64,000 bases of DNA from Kutzneria sp. CA-103260 (GTDB lineage: Bacteria; Actinomycetota; Actinomycetes; Mycobacteriales; Pseudonocardiaceae). Of the stretch, positions 34,278 through 42,762 are shown in pieces. A program made the position numbers and the translations under genes. The DNA lies in contig NZ_CP073318.1 of NCBI RefSeq assembly GCF_018263855.1, positions 310,001-374,000 of the forward strand, written 5' to 3'. The notes beneath the pieces were generated by a model. That model was not told the DNA's origin. It saw nothing but the letters and a program-made list of their open reading frames with translations, and did not search any database. Numbering within the stretch: the stretch's first letter is position 1; every line of letters starts with the position of its first letter.

Positions 34278-36203
34278 ATGCGCTGGCCGTTTCGCAGGCG
34301 GGCCGCGGAGTCGGGGAACCCCGAGCCGGTGGCCGTCGAGCGCCCGCAGCACCGGGAGTGGTCGGCGCTTCCGCCGCTGCCGGGCACCTTCGGCGCGCAG
34401 GCGCCGCTGGTGATCGGCCCGGCCCCGGTGCTTCCGCCGCTGCCCGGCCGGCGCGAGCCGATGCCGGCCAGTGAACCGGTGCTGCGCGGTTCGGTGCAGG
34501 GCATCGCCTCCGTGATCAAACCGGTGCGGTTCGATCGCGAGGCGGCCGAGGTCGTGCACCGGCCGGTCCGCCGACGGCCCGTTGTCGTGACGCCGATCGA
34601 GCCGGTCCCACTGACCTATGTGGACGACCAGCACGTGTCGGAGCCCCGTGAGCCCAAGGTTCCGCATCGCGCCCCGGCCTGGCTGCGCTACACCCCGCCG
34701 GCTTGGATGACGCAGCAGAACGAGGAGCCGGGCGGCCTGCCCGATCTGGGGCTTCCCTTGCCCATCATGGAAACCCCGCCGCCGCCCCCACCTCCGCCAC
34801 CGGCCCCGGTGGTGCGGCCGAAGCCGGAGCGGCGGGCGAATCTGGGCCAGAGCCGCCGGCTCGGGCTGGGCGCACCGATCTCGTCGGCGACCCAGCCGGC
34901 TGCGGACGACCCGGCCCCTGAGGAGCCCGCCCCAGCGCTGATCCATGAACCAGCCTCGGTGGCCCAAGAACCCGCCCCGCTCGTGCACGAGCCCGCCCCG
35001 GTGACCCATGAGTCGGTGCCAGCAGAACTCGCCACCGCCATGCGGCAGACGCACAACGTCGAGGTCGCGGACGTGCCAGTGGTGCGCGGCCCGGTGGTCT
35101 CGGCCGAGGCTCGATCCCACGGCGCGCGGGCCTTCACCCGCGCCGGCAAGGTGCATCTGCCGGACGAGGCCGGCCCGCTGACCTCGCCGAAGGCCCGCGG
35201 CCTGATCGCACACGAGCTCGTGCACGCGGTCCAGCAGCGCACCCTCGGCCTGTCACTGCCGTCCCCATCCTCTGATCACGGCCAGGCCCTGGAGGCGGAA
35301 GCCGTTGCCGCGGAACGCTTCTACGCCGGCGAGGCGGCGGAGCCGCCGCCCCTGATCCACGCCCCGCGGCTCACTCCGAGCTTCACCGCCGACACCCACA
35401 CCCAGCTCGCCCCGACCACCGTGCCGACGACCACGGGGCCGACGACTACGCCAACCACCTCGACGCCGCCCCAGCAGGTGATCGACACCCGGGTCCGTGA
35501 GGAGGTCGACCGCGTCGCCACCGACACGGCCCGCCGCGTCGTCCAACAGGAGTGGCAGAACCCCTCGCTCACCCCGCAACAACGCCAGGCCCTCGGCCTG
35601 CCACCACCAGGCCAACAGCAGCAATCGCAGGCACAGCAACAACAGCAAGAGGACCAATCCGATCCGACCGCCGGCTACCTCGAAGCGGCGGTGTTGTCGC
35701 GCCTGCGACCGTCGGCGGCGCGGCACGTCCCGCCGAGCGTCACACCCCAGACAACCCAATCGTCCCACGGACCGTTGCCGCAGAGCACCGCGGCAACGGT
35801 TCAGCCGCAGTCGCAGCAGGCCGTCCAACAGCAGCAACCACAACAAGATCAGGAGCAGGACGCGCCGGCCGACTCCACCGCCGGTTACCTGGAGGCCGCC
35901 GTGCTCGGCCGGCTCAGCCGCAACGGCCACCACCTGCATCGGGAAACCGTGCAGCACCAACAACAACCGCAGCAGACCACCCAGCAACAGAGCCAGTCAC
36001 CGCAGTCCCGGTCCGCCCCGCCAACCGCCGCCGCCCACACAGCCGCGACGACCACTGCCGCCGCCACACCTCACCAGGTCGACATCAACGACCTCGACCT
36101 GGAGGAACTGTCGGCCCGGCTCTACACCCGCCTGCGCAGCCGGCTGCGGCTGGAGCTGCTGGTCGACCGGGAACGCGCCGGCCAGCTGAGCGATTACCGA
36201 TAG
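34278..36203 (+). CDS. DUF4157-domain protein with Gln-rich repeats (CIS-associated, candidate cargo or loading factor)
   Basis: 641 residues from ATG 34278 with GGGAGGAGG upstream. Residues 1-240 are Pro/Arg/Glu-rich and low-complexity. The DUF4157 domain (about 280-345) has GARAFTRAGKVHLPDEAG and the metalloprotease-like HELVH motif at 312-316. The C-terminal 300 residues are Gln/Thr/Pro-rich with a duplicated TAGYLEAAVL motif (about 464 and 534), ending in a charged helical segment. DUF4157 is enriched in toxins linked to extracellular CIS. Here it sits among structural genes, so a loading or tail-associated role is equally likely. The Gln-rich stretch is unusual compared with neighbouring genes. 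Confidence 0.85.
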   Translation: MRWPFRRRAAESGNPEPVAVERPQHREWSALPPLPGTFGAQAPLVIGPAPVLPPLPGRREPMPASEPVLRGSVQGIASVIKPVRFDREAAEVVHRPVRRRPVVVTPIEPVPLTYVDDQHVSEPREPKVPHRAPAWLRYTPPAWMTQQNEEPGGLPDLGLPLPIMETPPPPPPPPPAPVVRPKPERRANLGQSRRLGLGAPISSATQPAADDPAPEEPAPALIHEPASVAQEPAPLVHEPAPVTHESVPAELATAMRQTHNVEVADVPVVRGPVVSAEARSHGARAFTRAGKVHLPDEAGPLTSPKARGLIAHELVHAVQQRTLGLSLPSPSSDHGQALEAEAVAAERFYAGEAAEPPPLIHAPRLTPSFTADTHTQLAPTTVPTTTGPTTTPTTSTPPQQVIDTRVREEVDRVATDTARRVVQQEWQNPSLTPQQRQALGLPPPGQQQQSQAQQQQQEDQSDPTAGYLEAAVLSRLRPSAARHVPPSVTPQTTQSSHGPLPQSTAATVQPQSQQAVQQQQPQQDQEQDAPADSTAGYLEAAVLGRLSRNGHHLHRETVQHQQQPQQTTQQQSQSPQSRSAPPTAAAHTAATTTAAATPHQVDINDLDLEELSARLYTRLRSRLRLELLVDRERAGQLSDYR

Positions 36204-36213
36204 GGGAGAAGAC

Positions 36214-36678
36214 ATGCCACTCAACGACCAGTCGGTGATCGGCCTGGCCAACCGGTTCACCGTCAAGGTGACACCGGGCGAGCACGACCTGGGCAGCTGG
36301 ACCAAGGCCGAGGGCCTGGACGTGACGTGGGACGTCGCCGACTACCGGGCCGGCGACGCCGGCAACCAGCGCTGGTACTTCCCGGCCGCCACCAAGTACA
36401 GCCACGTCCGGCTGTCCCGGGCTGCCGCCAAGGACGACTCGCAGAAGGTCAAGGACTGGCTCAGCCAGACCTCCTTCCACCACAAGGGCGGCATGGAGGT
36501 CCAGATCGTGCTGCACGACTCGTCCACCCAGAAGGTGCTGGACTGGCACCTCAAGAACGCCATGCCGGCCAAGTGGTCCATCGCCAACTTCGAGGCCGGC
36601 GGCAGCGCCGTGGCCATCGAGACACTGGAGATCGTGCACGAGGGCTTCCTCGACGACGACGTCAGCTACGGGGGCTGA
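36214..36678 (+). CDS. CIS tube-like protein (Afp5-type)
   Basis: 154 residues. gp19-like fold: GLANRFTVKVTPGEHDLGSW, AEGLDVTWDVADYRAGDAGN, and near the C-terminus WHLKNAMPAKWSIANFEAGG with IETLEIVHEGF. Likely a tube-initiation ring between baseplate and tube. RBS GGGGAG lies 7 bases before the ATG. Separated by 4 bases from a paralogue. Confidence 0.93.
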   Translation: MPLNDQSVIGLANRFTVKVTPGEHDLGSWTKAEGLDVTWDVADYRAGDAGNQRWYFPAATKYSHVRLSRAAAKDDSQKVKDWLSQTSFHHKGGMEVQIVLHDSSTQKVLDWHLKNAMPAKWSIANFEAGGSAVAIETLEIVHEGFLDDDVSYGG

Positions 36679-36682
36679 GGAC

Positions 36683-37135
36683 ATGCCGCTGACCCCGATG
36701 TCCATGCTGGGCCTGGTCACCCGCTTCCACGTCTCGGTCGACGGCGTCGACCTCGGCGGCTGGGCGCGCTGCTCGGGACTGAGCGTGGACTTCAAGCCCG
36801 AGCCCTGGTACGAGGGCGGCAACTACCAGCACCCGACCTACCTGCCCGGCCAGTTGGAATACCCGCCGATCACCTTGCAGCGGGCCATGAGCGCGCAGGA
36901 CACGCCCCGCGTGCAGGCGTGGCTGAGCCAGAAGGCACAGAGCTGGGTGAACGCCGACAGCAGCGGCGGCGGGGGCACCGCCACCATCACTCTGTTCGAC
37001 GCCAAGGCGGCCCGGGTGGCCAGCTGGACGCTGCGCAACGTCTACCCGAGCAAGTGGGACGGGCCCGAGTTGGACGCCCGAACCCTCGGCGTGGCCATCG
37101 AAAGCCTGCAACTCGTGCACGAGGGGTTCCTATGA
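36683..37135 (+). CDS. CIS tube-like protein (second tube-initiator paralogue)
   Basis: 150 residues, paralogous to the preceding gene: LVTRFHVSVDGVDLGGWARC, SGLSVDFKPEPWYEGGNYQH, and WTLRNVYPSKWDGPELDART with IESLQLVHEGF. Afp/PVC-type particles use several tube-like adaptors to join spike and tube; two in tandem fits that. The stop overlaps the LysM gene start by 4 bases. Confidence 0.93.
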   Translation: MPLTPMSMLGLVTRFHVSVDGVDLGGWARCSGLSVDFKPEPWYEGGNYQHPTYLPGQLEYPPITLQRAMSAQDTPRVQAWLSQKAQSWVNADSSGGGGTATITLFDAKAARVASWTLRNVYPSKWDGPELDARTLGVAIESLQLVHEGFL

Positions 37136-37920
37136 CCGGGGCGCTGGGCGCCATCGCGGGCGCCGCCGACATCGCGGCTGGCGCGGCCATCGGGGCCGCG
37201 GCGCTGGCCGGCGCGCGGGTGCCGGCGATGCTGCGCTGCACCGACCCGGCCAACTTCGGCGTGGTGCCGTTCGACTTCAACCCGAAGAAGATCGGCATGT
37301 CCCGGCAGGGCTCGTACGGCAACCGCTCCACGCCGACCGCCAGCAACGGCAGCAGCAACGCCATGGTCACGCAGAACGTGCGCAACTCCAAGATCACCGT
37401 CAACGAGGTGAAGCTGGAGGGCGTGACCACCAAGATGCGCTGCGACACTCTGTTGGGCTGGATGGCCCCGGGCAGCGCGCTCAACCTGGTCGGCATGGTG
37501 GCCGCGCTGGCCGGCGCCAACCTGACGACCGAGCCGCCGGTGCTGACCTTCCAGTGGGGCCCGCCGATGATCGGCTTCATGTACAGCGTGCGGATGACCA
37601 GCTGCGACATCAGCTACGAGCGCTTCACCTCGGCCGGCATCCCCATCCGCGCGATGCTGAACCTGACCCTGCAAGAGGTTCCCAGCCTGTTGGGCAGCCT
37701 GCCGATGAACCCGACCTCCGGCGGCCGGCCTGGCCGGCGCACGCACACCCTCGGCGAGGGCGAGACGTTGCAGTCCATCGCCACCGCCAACTACGGGACT
37801 CCCGCGCTGTGGCGGCGGATCGCCGAGGTCAACGGCATCGACGACCCGTCCCGCGTGCGGCCCGGCACCACCGTGTACCTGCCCAACGCCGACGAGCTGA
37901 CGTCCGGGAGCCGGCGATGA
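37132..37920 (+). CDS. LysM-domain baseplate protein (Afp7-like)
   Basis: 262 residues from ATG 37132. The N-terminal part is Ala-rich; the centre has FDFNPKKIGMSRQGSY and LTFQWGPPMIGFMYSVRMTS, as in the contractile-tail hub adaptor family. A LysM motif is at about 204-255 (GEGETLQSIATANYGTPALW, then GTTVYLPN). In CIS particles this protein stabilises the spike-tube junction; LysM here is structural rather than peptidoglycan-binding, by analogy with T4 gp53. Coupled by ATGA overlaps at both ends. Confidence 0.92.
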   Translation: MTGALGAIAGAADIAAGAAIGAAALAGARVPAMLRCTDPANFGVVPFDFNPKKIGMSRQGSYGNRSTPTASNGSSNAMVTQNVRNSKITVNEVKLEGVTTKMRCDTLLGWMAPGSALNLVGMVAALAGANLTTEPPVLTFQWGPPMIGFMYSVRMTSCDISYERFTSAGIPIRAMLNLTLQEVPSLLGSLPMNPTSGGRPGRRTHTLGEGETLQSIATANYGTPALWRRIAEVNGIDDPSRVRPGTTVYLPNADELTSGSRR

Positions 37921-39857
37921 TGCCCGGCGGCCTGATCGGCCAGTCCACCGCGATCGTCTGGCCGACGATCAAGACCGGCGCGGTCGTGGGTCTGCCGCTT
38001 TCCCCGCTGGTGCAGGGAAATCTGGTGCGTGCGGTGGTGGACACCCATCTGCACCTGCCCGACATGTTCGAGCTGACGTTTCTCGACGAAGCCGGCACCG
38101 TCACCGACGACGCCGGCCTGGCCATCGGCGCCGCGGTGGAGATCCTCGCCGGCGACGCCACCAGCACCGGCACCACCTCGCTGATCAAGGGTGAGGTCAC
38201 CGCCATCGAGGCGATCTGCGCGGACTCCCTGATATACACCGTGATCCGCGGCTACGAGAAGGCCCACCGGCTGCAGCGGGCCCGCCGCACCCGGACCTTC
38301 CTCAACATGAAGGACTCCGACATCGCCCGGCAGATCGCCAACCACGCCGGGCTGGACGTCGGCACCATCGACGAGTCCGACACCACCCACACCCACATCG
38401 CCCAGGTCGCCCAGACCGACTGGGAGTTCCTGATCGCCCGGGCGCGGGAGATCGGTTTCGAGACCGGCGTCGTCGGCGGGGAGTTCTTCTTCCGCAAGGC
38501 TTCCGGCCAGCCCAGCGGCGGTCTCGGCGGTGCGCTGGACACTCTGTCCAGCCTCACCGGTATCGGCGCCGGGCCCACGCTGACGTTCAAGGACAACCTG
38601 ATCACCTTCCTGCCTCGGATCTCCGCCGCGAACATCACGCCGGACGTCGAGGTCCGGGTCTGGGACGCCAAATCGGCCCGGGTGGCCGTGGGTTCCGCGT
38701 CGGCGGCCACCGGCACCGCCCAGATCGACGGCGAGGATCCCGGCCAGCTGGCCAACTCGTTCACCGACGGCCTGCTACCGCCGCTGCCGCACTTGCCGGC
38801 CCTGCCGCCGATTCCGGGCCTGCCGCATATCGACTTCGGCTCCTCGCCCAGCAACACCGCCTTCGTGGTCGTCGACCGTCCACTCGCGACCGGCTCGGCC
38901 GCCGACTCCGCCGCCGACGAGGCAGCGAAGGGTTTGGCCGATCACATCGCCAGCACCTTCGCCGAGGCCGAGGGAACTGCCGTCGGTGACCCGCGCATTC
39001 AGGCCGGCGTCAAGGTTTCCGTGGCGCACGTGCCCAAGCAGTTCGCCGGCAGCTGGACCGTGACCAACGCCAAACACGTCTTCGATCCCGCCGAAAACGG
39101 CTACCACACGCGGTTCTACGTCAGCGGCCGGCAGGATCGCTCCCTGCTCAAACTCGCCTCCGGTGGCACGCAACAGCATCCTGGCTTGTCGGGCCTGGTC
39201 TGCGGGGTGGTCACCAACTCCAACGACCCGGACAGCAAGGGCAAGGTCAAGGTCGCCCTGCCCTGGCTGTCGCCGGACTACGAGTCGGACTGGGCCCGGG
39301 TCGTGCAGCTCGGGGCCGGTCGGCGCAGCGGGCTGGTGTTCCTGCCCGAGGTCGGCGACGAAGTGTTGCTGGGCTTCGAGTTCGGCGACCCGCGCCGGCC
39401 GTACGTGATCGGCGGTCTGGTCAACGACAACTCCTCCTACGAGCCGCTGAGCTCCGCGGTCAACGGCTCCGGCTCGGTGGTCAAGCGGGGCATCACCTCG
39501 CCCGCCGGCAACGGTTTGCTGCTGGCGGACGACCTTCCGCCGGGACCGCCCGGGGCCGCGCCACCGACCACGTCGTCGATCACGCTCGGCACCGGCGACG
39601 GCAACCTGGGCCTGGCCATCGACCAGGTCGGCGGCACCGTGACGCTGACGTGCAAACCGGCCCCGCCGGCCAGCCGCACCCCGGCCGGCTCGCTGGTCAT
39701 CGACTGCTCCGGCGCGGGCTCCATCGAGATCAAGGCCGGCGCCGGCGGCCTGAAGCTCACCAGCGACGGGCAGCTCGAACTGTCAGGCCAGGCCGGGGTC
39801 AAGATCTCCAGCTCGGCCGTGGTCGAGGTGCAGGGCTCGCTGATCAAGCTGAACTGA
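37917..39857 (+). CDS. VgrG/gp27-gp5-like spike protein (Afp8-like)
   Basis: 646 residues from ATG 37917. The N-terminal two thirds have the phage late-control D/gp27-like hub fold (AQTDWEFLIARAREIGFET near 165). A gp5 OB-fold follows at about 424-505 (GLVCGVVTNSNDPDSKGKVK, LGFEFGDPRRPYVIGGLVND). The C-terminus is a short beta-prism of repeated strands ending VVEVQGSLIKLN. It forms the trimeric spike capped by the PAAR protein, which is encoded in the divergent operon. Confidence 0.94.
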   Translation: MMPGGLIGQSTAIVWPTIKTGAVVGLPLSPLVQGNLVRAVVDTHLHLPDMFELTFLDEAGTVTDDAGLAIGAAVEILAGDATSTGTTSLIKGEVTAIEAICADSLIYTVIRGYEKAHRLQRARRTRTFLNMKDSDIARQIANHAGLDVGTIDESDTTHTHIAQVAQTDWEFLIARAREIGFETGVVGGEFFFRKASGQPSGGLGGALDTLSSLTGIGAGPTLTFKDNLITFLPRISAANITPDVEVRVWDAKSARVAVGSASAATGTAQIDGEDPGQLANSFTDGLLPPLPHLPALPPIPGLPHIDFGSSPSNTAFVVVDRPLATGSAADSAADEAAKGLADHIASTFAEAEGTAVGDPRIQAGVKVSVAHVPKQFAGSWTVTNAKHVFDPAENGYHTRFYVSGRQDRSLLKLASGGTQQHPGLSGLVCGVVTNSNDPDSKGKVKVALPWLSPDYESDWARVVQLGAGRRSGLVFLPEVGDEVLLGFEFGDPRRPYVIGGLVNDNSSYEPLSSAVNGSGSVVKRGITSPAGNGLLLADDLPPGPPGAAPPTTSSITLGTGDGNLGLAIDQVGGTVTLTCKPAPPASRTPAGSLVIDCSGAGSIEIKAGAGGLKLTSDGQLELSGQAGVKISSSAVVEVQGSLIKLN

Positions 39858-39866
39858 GAAGAGGCA

Positions 39867-40277
39867 GTGGTGTCACAGGACTTCGTCGGCGCCGGGTGGG
39901 CGTTCCCGCTGGGCGTGTCGCCGCGCGGCGGCATCGAGCTGGTCCGCCGCGAGGTGGAGCTGGAGCAGGCCATGCGGCTGATCCTGGCCACCTATCCCGG
40001 CGAGCGCCCCATGCGGCCGGCGTTCGGCAGCCGGCTGCGGGACTTCGTGTTCCGGCCGGCCGACGCCGCCACGGCGGCCGAGCTGGCCGAGGAGGTCCGC
40101 AACGCACTGCTGCGCTGGGAGGCCCGGGTCGACGTCGAACTGGTCGACGTGCGGCCGGACACCGATGACCGCAGCGTGCTCTACATCGACATCAGCTACC
40201 GGATCAAGCACACCAACGACCGCCGCAACCTGGTGTTCCCGTTCTACACCATCCCCGAGGACGGGAGTGACTACTGA
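39867..40277 (+). CDS. Baseplate wedge protein gp25-like (Afp9)
   Basis: 136 residues. The gp25/lysozyme-like baseplate pattern is clear: LEQAMRLILATYPGERPMRP, FGSRLRDFVF, and late YIDISYRIKHTNDRRNLVFP. It links the sheath to the wedge complex. Two consecutive GTG codons (39867, 39870) could start translation, with GAAGAGG upstream. The stop overlaps the next ATG by one base. Confidence 0.95.
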   Translation: MVSQDFVGAGWAFPLGVSPRGGIELVRREVELEQAMRLILATYPGERPMRPAFGSRLRDFVFRPADAATAAELAEEVRNALLRWEARVDVELVDVRPDTDDRSVLYIDISYRIKHTNDRRNLVFPFYTIPEDGSDY

Positions 40278-42223
40278 TGGCCCTGCCCGTGCCCAACCTC
40301 GACGACCGCCGGTTCCAGGACCTGGTGGACGACGCCAAGCGGATGGTGATGCGCCGCTGTCCGGAGTGGACAGACCACAACGTGTCCGACCCTGGCGTGA
40401 CGCTGATCGAGACCTTCGCGTACATGACCGACCAGCTCCTGTTCCGGCTCAACCAGGTGCCCGACCGGATGTACGTGAAGTTCCTCGACATGATCGGCCT
40501 GCGGCTGATCCCCGCCACCCCCGCCGAGGTTCCCGTCACCTTCTGGCTGTCGGCGCCCGCCATCACCTCCGTCGGCGTCGCCACCGGCACCAGCGTCGCC
40601 ACCCCGCGCACCGACCTGGAGGAGTCGATCCTGTTCAGCACCAGGCGTGATCTCCAGATCGTGCCGTGCGCCCTGAGCCAGGTCGCGACCGTGGTGGACG
40701 ACGACTCTCCCGTCGAACGGACCGAGGAACTCAAGCTGGGCCGCTCCTTCCCGGCTTTCAGTTCGGTTCCGCAGGTCGGCGACGTGCTGTTGGTCGGATT
40801 GACCGATCCCGTGCCGAGCTGCGTCGTACGCCTGGACTTCGACTGCCACGTTGAGGGTGTCGGCGTGCATCCCGAACAGCCGCCGCTGGTATGGGACGCG
40901 TGGACCGGGGCCGGCTGGACGGAGTGCTTGGTCAGTCGGGACGACACCGGCGCCCTGAACAAGGCCGGCGGTGTCCTCGTCCACGTTCCCGACAACCACG
41001 AAGCATCTGTCCTCATTGGACAACGCGCCGGCTGGCTGCGCGCCCGTGTTGTCGAGGTTTCCGAAGGCTTTCCCACTTACAGCGACTCCCCGGTCATCAT
41101 GGGCTTGTCCGCGTCCACCGTCGGTGGCACCGTTGCGGCCATCCACGCCGAGATCGTCGACGTCGAACTGCTGGGCATGTCCGAAGGCGTTGCCGGGCAA
41201 CAGTTCCACCTGAGCCGTTCCCCGCTGCTCGGCGGGGTCGCCTCGCCCCTGGTTGAGGTCAGCTCGTCCGACGGTTGGCAGGAGTGGCGTCAGGTCAGCG
41301 GTTTCGCCTGGAGCGGTCCCACCGACCGTCATTACGTGCTCGACGAGGTCGCTGGCACCGTCACCTTCGGTCCCGCCGTCCGTGACGCCGACGGCAGCCT
41401 CCGCCAACACGGTGCCGTCCCCGAAGCCGGCGAGTCCGTTCGCATCCGCCGCTACGCCACCGGCGGTGGCCGGCTCGGCAACGTCGGCAAGGGCACCATC
41501 CGCACCCTCAAGTCGTCCATTCCGTTCGTGGACCGCCTCGAGAACCTGGAGTTCGCCAAGGGCGGCGTCGACGCCGAGACCATCGACGAGGCCAAGGCTC
41601 GCGGCCCGATTCTGTTGCGCACCCGCAGCCGCGCCGTCACCGCCGAGGACTACGAGGCCATCGTCGCCGAGATCGCCCCCGAGCTCGCTCGCGTCCGCTG
41701 CGTCACCGCCGGCGAGGACGACGTCCAGGCCGGCGCTGTTCGGGTCCTGGTCGTTCCCGCCGCCTCCGAGACCGACGGCATCAAACTCGGCGAGCTCGTC
41801 CCCGACGAGGACATGCTCCGCCGTATCGCCGCCCACCTCGACCAGGTCCGCCTCATCGGCACCCGGGTCCTCGTCGAACCGCCTCGCTACCGCGGTGTCA
41901 CCGTCGTCGCCCGCCTCATCGCCCGTCCCCGCGTCGACACCTCTCGGGTCCGTTCCGACGCCCTCTCGGCGTTGTACGCCTACTTGAATCCCATCAGCGG
42001 CGGTCCCGACGGCACCGGCTGGCCCTTCGGCCGCCCCGTCCCCGCCGGCGAGATCTTCGGCCTCCTCCAACGCATCCGCGGCGTGGACATGGTCGAAGAC
42101 GTTCGCCTCTTCGGTGCCAACCCCGTCACCGGCGTCCGCGAGTCCGAGAGCCCCCGCATCGAACTCGACCCGTGCAGCCTCGTGTTCTCCTTCGCCCACC
42201 AGGTCCGAGTGGAGCAATCCTGA
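40277..42223 (+). CDS. Baseplate J/gp6-like protein (Afp11)
   Basis: 648 residues. N-terminal MALPVPNLDDRRFQDLVDDA, then CPEWTDHNVSDPGVTLIETF and AYMTDQLLFRLNQVPDRMYV, which are diagnostic of this CIS wedge family. A central insertion of about 250 residues is beta-rich; the C-terminal baseplate-J core includes RTRSRAVTAEDYEAIVAEIA. It forms the ring of the baseplate. The stop overlaps the tail protein I gene by one base. Confidence 0.95.
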   Translation: MALPVPNLDDRRFQDLVDDAKRMVMRRCPEWTDHNVSDPGVTLIETFAYMTDQLLFRLNQVPDRMYVKFLDMIGLRLIPATPAEVPVTFWLSAPAITSVGVATGTSVATPRTDLEESILFSTRRDLQIVPCALSQVATVVDDDSPVERTEELKLGRSFPAFSSVPQVGDVLLVGLTDPVPSCVVRLDFDCHVEGVGVHPEQPPLVWDAWTGAGWTECLVSRDDTGALNKAGGVLVHVPDNHEASVLIGQRAGWLRARVVEVSEGFPTYSDSPVIMGLSASTVGGTVAAIHAEIVDVELLGMSEGVAGQQFHLSRSPLLGGVASPLVEVSSSDGWQEWRQVSGFAWSGPTDRHYVLDEVAGTVTFGPAVRDADGSLRQHGAVPEAGESVRIRRYATGGGRLGNVGKGTIRTLKSSIPFVDRLENLEFAKGGVDAETIDEAKARGPILLRTRSRAVTAEDYEAIVAEIAPELARVRCVTAGEDDVQAGAVRVLVVPAASETDGIKLGELVPDEDMLRRIAAHLDQVRLIGTRVLVEPPRYRGVTVVARLIARPRVDTSRVRSDALSALYAYLNPISGGPDGTGWPFGRPVPAGEIFGLLQRIRGVDMVEDVRLFGANPVTGVRESESPRIELDPCSLVFSFAHQVRVEQS

Positions 42224-42762
42224 TGCGTGGCACCGTTCCCGGCCTTCCGACCGCCGTCCCCCTGTCGGCGATGCTGCCCGGCATCTACCAGGAGGACCCC
42301 TTCACCGTCCGCTTCGTCGCCGGCTTCGACGACGTCCTCGCCCCGATCCTGTCCACTTTGGACTGCCTGCCTTCGTACTTCGACCCTGCGTTGGCCCCCG
42401 AGGACTTCCTCGGCTGGCTCGCCGGCTGGGTCGGGCTGGAGCTGGACGAGTCGTGGCCCGTCTCCCGGCAGCGGGCCGCCATCGCCCATGCCGCCCAGAT
42501 GTACCGCATGCGGGGCACCGTCTCCGGTCTGCGTGACAACCTCGAAGTCCTCACCGGCGGCCACGTGCAGGTCGCCGACAGCGGCGGCGTCGCGTGGTCC
42601 GTCACCCCCGGGGCCGGGTTCCCCGGCCAGGACCATCCTCGCCTGGCCGTCCGTGTTTCCGTGGCCGACCCGTCGGCCGTGTCCGTCAGTGCCGTCGACG
42701 CCGTCGTGTCCGCCGCCAAGCCGGCCCACGTCGTGCACCGGGTGGAGGTGGTTGCCCCGTGA
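42223..42762 (+). CDS. Phage tail protein I-like baseplate wedge protein (Afp12)
   Basis: 179 residues from ATG 42223. PGIYQEDPFTVRFVAGFDDV, FDPALAPEDFLGWLAGWVG and YRMRGTVSGLRDNLEVLTGG are typical of P2 I-like wedge proteins, gp7-type partner of the baseplate J protein. It is coupled to the previous gene by one base and to the zinc-ribbon gene by 4 bases (GTGA). Confidence 0.92.
   Translation: MRGTVPGLPTAVPLSAMLPGIYQEDPFTVRFVAGFDDVLAPILSTLDCLPSYFDPALAPEDFLGWLAGWVGLELDESWPVSRQRAAIAHAAQMYRMRGTVSGLRDNLEVLTGGHVQVADSGGVAWSVTPGAGFPGQDHPRLAVRVSVADPSAVSVSAVDAVVSAAKPAHVVHRVEVVAP

Noticed and set aside
40271..42217. 648-codon minus-strand frame nearly coextensive with the baseplate J gene
   Set aside because: Same length as the sense gene because stop codons are rare in this phase; no protein features.
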